Assembly: GCF_003369915.1 (NCBI RefSeq)
Contig: NC_046675.1
Span: 21,886,001-21,950,000 of the forward strand
DNA length: 64,000 nt
Reading direction: 5' to 3'
From: Drosophila miranda
Taxonomy: Eukaryota > Arthropoda > Insecta > Diptera > Drosophilidae
The notes beneath the pieces are model-generated. The model was given only the letters and a program-made list of their open reading frames with translations, had not been told where the DNA came from and did no database searches. Every line of letters starts with the position of its first letter. The stretch's first letter is position 1. The position numbers and the translations under genes were made by a program. This document shows, piece after piece, positions 1 through 10,800 of the stretch.

Positions 1-1190
1 TTAAACTAGTTTCGCATTGCCGCAGCTGAAGCACTAAACATTGACTCAGGGTTAACAAAAACGTATACTTAATTTATGAAAACAAAACTGAAACTTGAAA
101 GCACGCAGAGCAATTGACAAAATACATTAATCAAAATCAAAAGGAAACAAGAATAGAATCAGAATAGAGTAACTAAATAATTTTACAGCTTAGTAGAATC
201 CAATCCCCAATGTATACCCCACATTTCCGTACGAGTAGTATTATTATTAGCTAAGTTTTAAGATGCAGAGTAATTCGTTTTTTGCTGGAGTCCAATCGGT
301 ATGACACAATCTTGATGTACTGTCTGTATATTTAATCTAGTCCTAATTGTAATATAATTATAATTGTACAACATCTATATATTTAAAGAAACAATAAACG
401 AAAACCGATTGCAAATTGTTGATACAATATGATGGCATAATTATTATCATTATGATGGAGATCCATGTAGCTTCCGAGAACTAAATTTAAATAGATATGG
501 CGTTGTATTATCAGTACATCCAATGGGGGAACTCTGCAGGAAAACGTGGACTATATCTTGATTAATTGCATGGTCCCATGGTCAACATATTTTATGCAAA
601 TCTATCATTATGACAGACCTTTTCTAGGGATTAATTCCACAAAAACAGAGTTCTATACATCACATGTTATGGAAAATAAAATTTGTGTAGGGATTTGTCG
701 CTTTTTGATATCATGAGTAATTTTCGCGGCAAAGGAAATTCATCAAATACCTTTTGACCAAAGTAGTTTTGCATATGGATGATAGATACGATTTTAAGGC
801 CACATTATAGATTGCTACAGAAAACGTTGGCAGCAAAGGAATATGGTAAATATTTTTCTGGTTAAACCTATTTGGGCTATATTGAATATGAGTCATCAAA
901 TTACAATAAGTTTCATTCACTCAGCACATGAAAATGGGTTGAGATTTTGTATAGACATTTCAAATATTCCATTCATTTTTATTTATAAATAAATAGATTA
1001 ATGTGATAGGATTTAAGTCGCGCGCTCTAAAGTTGGAATTGTCAAAGTATCGCACATATCGCACAAAAATATTGACATTACGGTATATCATTAATTGTAT
1101 AAAATTATGTGGACACGGCTGAGGGTTCTATCTAGCTAGTAATATTCGACGGAATATCAAAAACGAGGAATATGTATAAAAGAACTTAAG
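1..1190. other. AT-rich intergenic DNA, no gene seen
   Basis: AT-rich sequence with many stops in all frames. The longest open frame (711-920, minus, 69 codons) has low-complexity composition and no recognisable motif, so I do not call it. A possible AATAAA polyadenylation signal near 391 could belong to a gene lying to the left of the window. I see no RNA gene. Confidence 0.5.
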
Positions 1191-1198
1191 CACGTCAG

Positions 1199-1294
1199 TA
1201 TATTTACGGTATATTTTAAAAGTGAGATGGTATATTTTGGTATATTTCTGAGGGTCGGACGGTATTTTAACGACAAATCCGCGGTCACACAGCT
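1199..1294 (+). promoter_or_regulatory. agt core promoter: Ohler motif 6 cluster plus motif 1
   Basis: Several copies of the GGTATATTTT/GGTATTTTA type (Ohler motif 6) lie at about 1206-1275. They are followed at about 1283-1291 by GGTCACAC, the core of Ohler motif 1, some 50 bases before the agt ATG. Motif 1 plus motif 6 is the known TATA-less housekeeping promoter arrangement in Drosophila. Position and orientation fit agt. The assignment rests on consensus matches read by eye. Confidence 0.6.
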
Positions 1295-1338
1295 GCCAAG
1301 CCGGCCTTTTATCAAATTTTGAAAATTTCACAATAAAA

Positions 1339-1911
1339 ATGTGGTTTTCCGAGAATCTAAAGATCCGCTTGACAATGATGGCAAGTAGACCGCGCCTGAT
1401 CCGCTATGGCTACATCGACACCACGTTTGGCCGCATGCTAATGGGAGTGGTTTCCTTGGACGATATTCAGAGCGAAGCTCAAGACGCAATTTGTCTACTG
1501 TATTTCGTGATGGAGAACGACCAAGACACTCTCGACGAGGCGATAAGCCGCTCGCACGGTGCGAAGATGGAGCAGGACAGCGCCACCATCCAGAAGTGGG
1601 CCAACAAGCTTTTCTCGGCTGGCAAGGACGCGGAATGTTTGATCGACGTTGCTATCATTGGGACACAATTCGAGACGGCTGTTTGGTCCGCTCTGCAGGA
1701 GGTGAAGAGTGGTCAGACGTACACCTACATGCAGCTGGCGACGCAGATGGGTCGCCCCGAGGTCGTGCGCTCGCTGGCCAGTGCAGTGGGCCGGAACCAG
1801 GTGGCTATTCTTATACCCTGCCATCGCATTGTGTCCAAGAACGGGGACTCCAAGTACTACTGGGGCGGCAAGCTCAAGCAGGAACTGCTCAGCTTCGAGG
1901 CTAAAAAATAG
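1339..1911 (+). CDS. agt: methylated-DNA-protein-cysteine methyltransferase (O6-alkylguanine-DNA alkyltransferase)
   Basis: Single-exon gene of 190 codons. The protein repairs O6-alkylguanine by transferring the alkyl group irreversibly to its own active-site cysteine. The catalytic IPCHRIV motif sits at about residues 157-163. It is preceded by the DNA-binding region with TQFETAVWSAL and TYTYMQLATQMGRP, and followed by the conserved NG...YYWGG..LK..LL element near the C-terminus. Length fits the family (about 170-210). A second in-frame ATG pair lies at codons 13-14, so the first 12 residues are less certain. The motif 1/6 promoter is just upstream. The likely poly(A) signal AATAAA (2140-2145) lies only about 16 bases from the stop codon of convergent twr, so the 3' UTRs probably overlap. 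Confidence 0.93.
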   Translation: MWFSENLKIRLTMMASRPRLIRYGYIDTTFGRMLMGVVSLDDIQSEAQDAICLLYFVMENDQDTLDEAISRSHGAKMEQDSATIQKWANKLFSAGKDAECLIDVAIIGTQFETAVWSALQEVKSGQTYTYMQLATQMGRPEVVRSLASAVGRNQVAILIPCHRIVSKNGDSKYYWGGKLKQELLSFEAKK

Positions 1912-2160
1912 ATTGTTATAACAAACATGATTAAAAATTGTTATATTTTGTTTATTGAAATTCAGCTCCGGGCACTTCGGAGCCCGGACAACTTGTTTTG
2001 TTTCGTTTTTGTGGCGACTTGTTGAGGGGCCGTGGACAGGAAAGAATCGTTGCGGAATTGATCAAATGAAAAAATGCGAAAACAGGCTCGAGATTGTGCA
2101 CATTCTGGGCGCAGATCCTACTTATATATTGTACCTATAAATAAACGTGCCGCCGCCGCT

Positions 2161-2931
2161 TTACTCTCGATGCAGTAGAACGAATATTGCCAGTATCGAG
2201 AGAATGGCCCACTGTAAAGAGGGAACACGAGAGCGGATCAGCAAGGGAAGCCTTGACGGAGGGTTAGGTGGGAAAATCACTCACTTTAACCTTCGGATAC
2301 TCGTTCATGAAGATGGTGATGATGCCCACGTAGGGCAGGAAGCCCCTGGCCCTACCCACAATATCCTTTTTGGTCAGCCAGAGCTGGTTGGGCGCGTACA
2401 GGCCTCGGTCGTCCACGTTGTTGTTGTCGCCCTTGGTCAGGAACTTGACGCTGCCGTCCTCCCTGCAATATCAATAATCGGGGAATCAGTAAAAGTTGCA
2501 GCAGCCCGGTGAAAACCTACTTCTCATGCAGCTTGATCACGCGATGCACTATCGGAATGTCTCTGCCCTCCACCTTGAACACAACGATCTCGCCGACGCG
2601 CACTGGATCCTCCTTGTAGTTGGTGAGGAAGAGCAGGTCGCCGCGGTGAAATGCCGGCTCCATGCTGCCACTGAGCACCACAACGATGGGCGATTCGCTG
2701 CCGGTGACCACCATCAGGCCCTTCCAGATCATAAGGGCCGACGAGACGATCATGGCGAAGCTCAGCACCTGATACAGGGACTGCAAGCAGCCAAACAAAG
2801 ACACATCGTTTGTTAACAAATGCCACTTTCAACGCCGAACAAGGCGGCGGCGCTCCTCTCACCTGACGCTTGTTCATTCTGTTGAAATCGCCCAGCATTT
2901 CATCGATTTGCAGCATGCTTGCTACGCCCAT
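2161..2931 (-). CDS. twr: signal peptidase complex catalytic subunit SEC11 (S26B serine protease)
   Basis: Catalytic subunit of the ER signal peptidase, which cleaves signal peptides from secretory and membrane proteins. I reconstruct four exons: 2863-2931, 2521-2780, 2285-2462 and 2161-2211. All junctions are GT/AG and in frame, giving 185 aa, the usual size. Visible features are an N-terminal cytosolic segment, one transmembrane helix, the catalytic serine in SGSMEP, the catalytic histidine in IVHRVIKL, the GDNN box, and a C-terminal hydrophobic helix ending LLHRE, encoded by the short last exon. Without that exon the protein would read into the intron and end in VSDFPT, so the fourth exon is well supported. 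It is divergent from Ptrh2 and convergent with agt. A minus-strand poly(A) signal is at 1951-1956. Two ATCGAT sites (3073, 3097) lie upstream. Confidence 0.93.
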
Positions 2932-3072
2932 GGTTGCGGCTGTGTGTTTTGTGGGGTATATATCCTTAAATTAACCTAGCTAAATGCGAATTCGATCGGG
3001 TTTTAAAAATGCTACGTCGACGAAGGCAGAACAGAAAAATACAGACACGTATGAAGTAGAGCCTGGACAAAC

Positions 3073-3102
3073 ATCGATGGTATCATCGGTGGAAATATCG
3101 AT
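3073..3102. promoter_or_regulatory. paired ATCGAT (DRE-like) sites between twr and Ptrh2
   Basis: ATCGAT occurs at 3073-3078 and 3097-3102, about 140-170 bases upstream of the twr ATG on the minus strand. DREF binds TATCGATA, and such sites are typical of Drosophila housekeeping promoters. These two copies match the core only. Confidence 0.45.
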
Positions 3103-3419
3103 GCTTTCATCACACCACTAACAGCACAGTGGGTACCCAAATGTAGTGAATTGGATTACATATTATGAATAATATTAAGATTGGAATATTGTTTTTCCTC
3201 GACGTCTTTTTGGGTTGTTTTATTTAATGTTCAATATAATGTAATATAAATTTAAATTTCTTTTAGAAAAGCGATTGTAGTCTATGAAGCATGGTGTTGT
3301 TAGTATAGCTCAGGCAATACAAAGACAATTGCTAGTTTCCAATGCATCATGTAAATGAGTTTTCTCGGATTTTCAGCATTACAATTTTCAATAATAAATA
3401 TACGTAAATCTCTACACCA

Positions 3420-3427
3420 TATCGATA
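3420..3427. promoter_or_regulatory. perfect DRE (TATCGATA) upstream of Ptrh2
   Basis: The palindromic 8-base DREF-binding element is present exactly, about 110 bases before the Ptrh2 start codon. This fits a housekeeping promoter. Confidence 0.6.
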
Positions 3428-3535
3428 GTTGCACAAACATTGGCCATCTCTAAGATTTGAAAACGTGAGGTGAGCGCCACAGCTTGCGTTTTTTTGCGAA
3501 ATAATAATAGAAGCCTGCCTGAGATACAAAGCGAC

Positions 3536-4153
3536 ATGGGTGATAAACTGCTGGACACTGCACAAATCATCAATGGAATGGCTGTGATGATATCATTTTT
3601 CGTCGGCTACCGCTACGCCATCAAGCGCGGCGAGTCCAAGGCGTCGGACGCAGGAGCAGAGGCTGCGACCGGTAGCACGACCACGAAGGAGGCTGCCGTA
3701 ACCGACAAGGTGAGCCTACTGACCCAATTCCACTCTTCCACAATTCTTCCAGGCGGGGGCTAATTATCGGTGTATTTGCAGAACTATGGTGGCTTCAACG
3801 AGAACTTCAAAATGGTTCTGGTCGTGCGGAACGACCTGAAGATGGGCAAGGGCAAGATTGCCGCCCAATGTGGCCATGGAGCGGTGGGCGCCTATCAGAA
3901 GGCGGTGACGCGGATTCCGCGTCTGTTGCGCGCCTGGGAGAACTGCGGCTGTGCCAAAATCGCCGTGCGCGTCGAGAGCGAGGCAGAGCTGGTGGCCATC
4001 AAGAACGCCGCCGAACGGCAGCAGCTGAACACGTGCCTTATACGCGACGCCGGTCGCACCCAGATCGAGCCCAACTCCAAGACCGTGCTGGCCGTGGGCC
4101 CAGCTGCGGCAGTCGATATCGATCGTGTCACCGGGCACCTGAAGCTCTTGTAA
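3536..4153 (+). CDS. Ptrh2: peptidyl-tRNA hydrolase 2 (PTH2/Bit1 family)
   Basis: Two exons, 3536-3709 and 3782-4153, joined in phase 0, giving 181 aa (human PTRH2 is about 179). The enzyme hydrolyses peptidyl-tRNA released from stalled ribosomes; animal PTRH2 is anchored at the mitochondrial outer membrane. The N-terminus has a hydrophobic segment (GMAVMISFFVGYRYAIKRG) that fits an anchor. The second exon carries the PTH2 core: KMVLVVRNDLKMGKGKIAAQ, the CGHGAVGAY region, and the C-terminal TVLAVGPA..VDIDRVTGHLKL. I chose the ATG at 3536 because upstream in-frame sequence has no ATG. The poly(A) signal is at 4352-4357. The 3' UTR contains a short ORF, listed separately. Confidence 0.93.
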
Positions 4154-4238
4154 GGCATTGGCATACTCGCAAGCCATAGAGAACACACACCCACTTATTT
4201 ACGCGCACCTCAAACAAAAACAACACTCAAAAAGCAAT

Positions 4239-4310
4239 ATGGGTCAGGGCTTGTGGGGTGGTGGAATGGCAGCAATGGGTGGTATGATTGTGCCTCCATT
4301 ACGACGTTAG
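4239..4310 (+). CDS. candidate 23-codon small ORF in the Ptrh2 3' UTR
   Basis: ATG to TAG, 23 residues, Gly/Met-rich, beginning MGQGLWGGG and ending PPLRR. It lies 85 bases after the Ptrh2 stop and ends about 40 bases before the poly(A) signal. The start context (CAAT-ATG-G) is reasonable for Drosophila, and the preceding A/C-rich stretch resembles a fly 5' leader. It could be the second cistron of a dicistronic mRNA, a separate tiny gene, or chance. I know no family for it. Confidence 0.3.
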   Translation: MGQGLWGGGMAAMGGMIVPPLRR

Positions 4311-4800
4311 GATACGACGCTGACGACTGTGAAAATGCAAGTTAATCTAAGAATAAAGTTTAAAATTTACCTATTAAATGATCTGTAATGCGGCTTCCGC
4401 TTGCAAAAGCTCGGAGTTGAATCACTTTTTTATTTTCTATTTATACAATTACTCTCCCAGAAACAAGAGACTCATCTCTGGGTGTTAGTTCTTCTTAAAT
4501 GTATATTTTATGGTTTACAAAATTCAGCTTAATCAACAAACACGTATTACAAAAACAAAGAGGACAAACGGTCAAGGCTTGGCAGCACCCCATAGACCAC
4601 ACATAATATTGCAAAAAAATTAAAGTTCAATAGAACACGAAATGATTATCGGCTTAAATTTCCAAGGCCTTACAAGGCATACCGATTTTAAACAATTTTA
4701 AGCTGTTTAAAGATCATTTTCTGTTCCGCAAATGGAAGAAAATAAAAATATTTCTCCTAATGATATTCGCGCCCTCTTTGTATGGGTCTCCTTTGCATCC

Positions 4801-7800
4801 CTAGAATGTCCAGGCATAATCATTATCCCCCTGCACTAGTTGCTGTTGTGGCTGTGGCTGTTGCTCTAGTCCCGGCTGGGGGACTGGAAAGTCCATTGGC
4901 TGTTGGGCGGCAGGATAGTCCATTGGTTGCTGGGCGGTTGCAAAATCCATTGGCTGCTGGACGACCGGATATTCCATCTGCTGCTGCTGCTGCTGGGAGC
5001 CCGTAAAGTCCATCTGCTGCTGAGCGCCCGTAAAGTCCATTGGCTGCTGAGAGCTCGCAAAGTTCATCGCCTGCTGGGCCCCCGAAAAACCCATTGCCTG
5101 TTGGGAACTCGTGAAGCCCATTTGCTGCTGCTGCTGCTGATGTTGCTGGTAGTCGATCACGGGCTCGTTTGAGGCGTCCACATGGTAGGGCTGCGAGTGA
5201 TGGGAGTGATGCGAGGCCTGCGACTGGTGCATATCAGTTTCGGTGTCGTCAAACACTTCGCGCTTGATGCGCCTTCGACCATCGTCCTCCTCGTCACTGT
5301 CCGACACGTCCAGATCTTCCTCAATGCCCATGCCGTTATTGAGTGTGCTGGCCGGTGGCATTTGAAGGGCCCCAGACTCATCTTCGTGTGCGCCTCCAGC
5401 GGAGGCGGCGGCGGCAGCGGCACTTGTGCTGGCCTCCGGTGGATTGTACTGTCCATTGTCGTCCTGGACGTTGGCCATGAAGTCCGAGAAGGCGCCCCGG
5501 GCGGTGGTGGGCTCTCCCAGATTCTGGCGCGGCTTGTGCATAGCCAGGAAATCGGAGGGATCGTAGTTGGGATCCACATCCATGGACTCATCTGGAAGAC
5601 ATACAAAAATGCGATAAATTGCTGAACACACAAAATGGGGGACAAGATCAAGCGGAGCTTAAGGAAGACATCGAGGGGACAGGACAACATTTATATGTAT
5701 GTGGTTTGGGGGTAATAGAGACCTTGCTGCTGTTGAGCGTAGAACCCAAGGCCACTCAACTGCACCATTGCTTCAGCCGCCTGCTGGCTGTCATCCTCGC
5801 CGCACGGCTCCTCTGCGCCCAGGTGCGGCGGATGGGCAAGTGGACGGATAGGAATGTAAAACGGAGACGGGAAACAGAAACAGAATCCAAACAAAGTCAA
5901 AGTTCGAATGAAGTTTTTCGATTAGTTATCAATCATCAACTTGAAACAGAGACAGAAACAAAGACAGATTCGACCAGCGCTCGACTGGCTCTCCACCCAC
6001 CTGCCAGCTGCTGCTCCTCGATGTCGATCTCCGTCTTAATGTTCTTCGGATCGATGTAGTCCATGCCATCTGCCGGGGCCTGTATACGTTCGCCCTGATC
6101 CAGTATGTTGGCTGCATTGTTCTCATCCTCGGACACCTCCTGGAAGTCCTCTTCCTCGTCATCCTCCTCGTCGGTGGAGAAATTCAGGTCTGAGGGAGAG
6201 TGAGCAAAAAGTTAGCGAATAAATCAATGAAATGGAAACTAGAAAGAACGTGATCTTCGAGGGATAACGAATCTATAGATAATATCCTTGCAGAGAAAAC
6301 AAATGTGGATTATCGATCGAAATCGATCTATATAAATCGATTTTGCCTAAAGCAGATTTTTATACGTATTTTCCATAGCAAAATAAAGGAACTAATCAAT
6401 ATTTTCTAGTGATATGTTTGAACAGAAACAGAAGGACGGACCTGGCTTTATCGATTATCGGTATCGCTCGATTATCGTCAAGTTTCTCTTTGCAAGGATA
6501 TAAATCTCTAGCGTTCTCCACCATAAAAGAAAACTCAAGTTAAATGAAAAGTAATTTCGATTTTGTAGCTCTGGATATATCATGCACGATTTTAAGGAAG
6601 GAACTCAAGGCTCAAGGATTAGTCAACCAAATGCATATGAAACTAAAAGTAAAAGGCAAGCCGAAAATTATCCAAAAATTAAGAGAGAGAGATGCATTGC
6701 GTTAGATGTTAGTCCTGTGTTTTGGCAAATCAATTTTGAATTCATATGTAAATGAATTAATAAAAAAAATAAATTAATTAATAAAAAGAATGTGGGTGAG
6801 GTGCGTCTGTAATCCGTTAGTCTGTAGTTTGAGGCTTACCTTCATCCAGGAAGTAAGCTTGCGCCTGACTCTTGTTTGATGTTAGGCTACCCTTCCTCGG
6901 ACGACCCCGACCACGCTTAACCGGATTCTGGGCTTTGACTAAAAAAAAAGTACAGTAAAAGTATTGTTTGCAGTATTGTGGCATGTGGCATTTGTGTGGC
7001 AACAGTATTTATTAAGAGGAGGCACACAATACATGTAATACGGTTAGAAGAGGAAAGAGCTCTCACAACAAAAAGAAAATCAAAAGCAAGAAGTGCGGCA
7101 GGGTCGGGTCGGGTCGGTTTTTTTTTTCTGCCTTTCTCTGAGGCGTTGAATGGAAAGCCAACGATTAAGCGAGTGGCACCATAGATTATAGAACACATCT
7201 CTTGCACAAAACAGCTTAACAACTCTTGTAACACGTGCCAGGGGACTTTTCAAGTAAAATGTCGATATGTTCTATAATCTTTGATGGAAATTAATAGTTC
7301 TTCTTAACGTATTCCAAATACATTCGAAGTTCCTATAAATATACTTTGTTTTGAAGTGTTATTTAGTTTATGGCAAAGATTCATGCATTCATGCTGGGAT
7401 GATAATGATATCTACAAACTACCTAAATACATCTGATACAAAATACAAGTAGAAGAATACCAATATATGGTACTCCTAATGGAGTGGCAATGATTTCGAG
7501 TATTAGTATAAGCAGGCTCAACAGATCACGTCTCTGTGGGGCGACCATAACCATAGTCTGGGTTGAGGGTATCGGTATCGGGTATACTGGGGATACACTT
7601 TGTTGTTGTAGAGTATATTCATATTGATGGGGCAGAGTAAAGCGTGAGAGATCATTACCAATAGAGTTTCACAGTAGACCAGAGATAGAGAGATATGTAA
7701 TATAAGAGTAAATGTAGATAGATACTTGTATGTGTGTTTTGTATGCAGAAATACTGAGACAGAGAGATAATTCCATAAATAAATCGTAGCAGGGTTGGAC

Positions 7801-10800
7801 TCACCCTCCTCGGTGGTATTGTGCCTCTTGCGTGGCCTGCCCCGACCACGTTTCACCTCGCCCACGGCCGGACGTGGCGCCTTCCGGGCTGGCGTCGCAT
7901 GATGCGACATATGGCCATCGGAGCCCATGCTGCGGTGTATGGAGGCAGCTGTGGTGGCGCCCACATTTCCCTCCACATCGATATACTCATCGCCGGGCGA
8001 ACTGCCCCGACTGCCTCGCGGCAAATCGTAATCATCATTGCCCCAGGCCTCATCCAGTTCGGGTGCATTCTCCATGGCCAGCTCTCGGGTCTTGGCAATG
8101 TTCTCCTCGAGCGGGATGCAAGTGGCCGCCAACTAAACGAAAGATTGCCTTAGAAATGTAATGGATACATCGTGGATGTATTGGGGGATACCTCTTCCAG
8201 CTGGGCTCGTGCGTACGCTCGTATGATAGTGGAGTTCCTGGTGAAGCGATGTTCAGGTCCATTGTACTGCAAAGAGTTGGCGTGCATCAGGTCTATGTCT
8301 GCCATGTACTCCTCCCGACTGTGATAGCCATGTCCTGCAAAGAAAGAGTGATGCTTCAGTCCGCTTGCAGCCGAAGGGAAGGGATCTTCGACTTACCATC
8401 GATGATCTTTTGCATGCATTCCAGATCCATGGGTCGCTTGATCACTTGGTAGTAGTCCCTCACATTCTTCTTGTTGACGGGCTTCAGGAAGGGCCACGCT
8501 TCGTTCAGGAGCTTCACCTGAGCGTGCAGCTTTTCAAAGATATACGACAGTGCCACCTGATCGTCATCGCCCAACAGCGGATTGATGGCCTTCTCCACGC
8601 GCATCAGCTTCTCCTCGCGCTGCTGGAACAGCCCGTAGCAGCTCTCGAACATGCGCTGAGCGGCCACGGTGTAGGCGCTATGGGCGCCATTATACAGGGC
8701 CGAATTGTCAACAATCTGCTTGAGATCCTCGAGGAACATCTGGCGACTGGTGTAGCGACGCTGCCTGATGTACTCCCGCATTGTCTGCAGATCCATGGGC
8801 TTCGTGACGACCTGGTAGTAGTCCGGCACTTTCTTGGAGTTCACGGGAAACAAAAACGGCGACACATCCGGCATCGTGCGTAGCTCGTTGAGGATCAGTT
8901 CCAGTATAGACGAAAGCACCACCACAGGGTCGGTGCGCCGTCGATTGGCGGTCTTGTTGTGCCGCTGCAGATAGTCGCAGTGGAGGTCATTGCCCAGGCG
9001 TCGCTTTTTCTTGCCATCGCGTGACATCTTGAGGCTCAGGCCCATGCCGCTGCGCCGCTTGTTCTCCTCGCCGTGACGCCGCAGCACCTTGCTGCTGAGC
9101 GTCACCTTAGTGCCGTCCACATTCACCAGATCATCATCGTCCATGTTGGTTTCCCGCTCGCTCTGCTCGTCCAGGTCGTCGGCCAGCGAGGGGTTCGACT
9201 GGGAGAGGCTGCTCTGCATGCCCGTATACAGCGGACAGGCCTTGTTGGTGCGCATGTGCCCCACCTGGCCGCAGGCGCCACACTTCAGCTTGAGGTCTGG
9301 CTTCAGCTTGAACTTCTTGCGCGAGGGACTGACCTCCTTGTAGCCATGATCTCGCTCCTTGTGCGCATGGCCGCCCGAGCTCTTGGGATCGCCCAGCGAG
9401 GTGGGCATGCCGCCGGGCTGCAGCTTCTGGTTTTGGGCCAGCTGTGCGAGGCGCTCCCGCTCCTGGTTGCGCTTGATGCGACGCAGCTGCTCCTGGATGC
9501 GCCGCTTCTCGCGCTTCATTTCCTCCTTCTGCTGCTCGTCCAGCGTCGCGAATTGCTTGATGAACTGCTCGTCCTTCGTGGTGCGGATCTTGATGTACGC
9601 ATCAATCACGGGCTGCCGGCGGACCGTCTCCACGCGGGTGTACTCCTTGCCATCCATGCCCTTGAACGTGCGCGTGATCTTGAGAATGCGGCCCTGATTC
9701 TGATTGGCCAGTGGCTGCTGCGAGGCATCCTCCTTGGCCTTGGCCCTGCTGGCCCCATCCCCATGCTCCTCGTCCAGCTGTCGCAGCAGCTCCTGTCTCT
9801 CCTGCTCCTCCCGCTCCAGCGAAAGCTGCGTCGAAGTCTTCTTGTTGGACAGCATGTTCTCCAGATTCTTGCCCAACTCCTCCAGATCCGACTCTTCGGA
9901 TGCGGAAGACTCGGCTTCATCGGTGGACAGTATCTCAGAGCTGGCTAAAACGCGATTCTGCAGATCAAAGATGCGCTGGCACTCTTCCTTGTAGCGCTCC
10001 TGGTGCTCGGCGATGGAGAAGCGATTGCCACGCGAGAACTTGTCCATGCCTTCCTCGCCGGCCTTGGCCTTCTCCGTGGACAAAGTGCGCACCACATCGA
10101 TGACCTCCCAGCGGGAGAGCTTCTTGATCTCTTCCTCGGGCACCTTGAACTTGCGCAGCAGCTCCTTGGCCCTTTGCAGCGGCAGGCGACGCAGATCCGC
10201 ATCGGTGCCCGTCACCGAACGCTTTGGCTGCGATTCTTGTTCCTCTTTCGTTTGCTATTTCGGATACAAGGATATTAGATACGGGATGGGAGTGTGGCTT
10301 GTAATCCTTACTGTTGGCTTGTTGGGCACTCGCACATACGAGAAGCCCTCACCGCATCCCGTGGGATCGGCGGGGCCGCTCAGCTGCAGCAGGCACTTGC
10401 CACGCATGGCCTGGATGTAGGCACGCGTGGTGTTCCAGGGCGCAACTTTCACCTCATCGTCCAGCTTCAGTTGGGCCTCCTCATCGTCATCCTCTTGAGG
10501 GGCAAACAGGAATTTCTCCCCGTAGCCGGCATCCTTTTAAAACGGGATTGAAAAATGAGTTTAAGATTCTTTTGAGGGAGAAGGTTCCCTACCTTTAGAC
10601 GCTGCTCGGCAGCAATCATGCTGAAGTAGGCGCAACATTGTTCCGGAGAGACCATGGCCCGAATCTCCTCCTCGGAGGGCAGCCGAAACTCGGGCTTGAT
10701 CACCCACCAATTGGAGTCCATGCCTGTGCGCTTGAAGTCCGCGCACTGCTTCAAACGCTTTCGAATGCTGCTCTCCGAATGCGCGGGAAAGGCGCGCTTG

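Noticed and set aside
9073..9948. 291-codon plus-strand frame, Leu-rich
   Set aside because: Antisense shadow of the large Taf1 exon.
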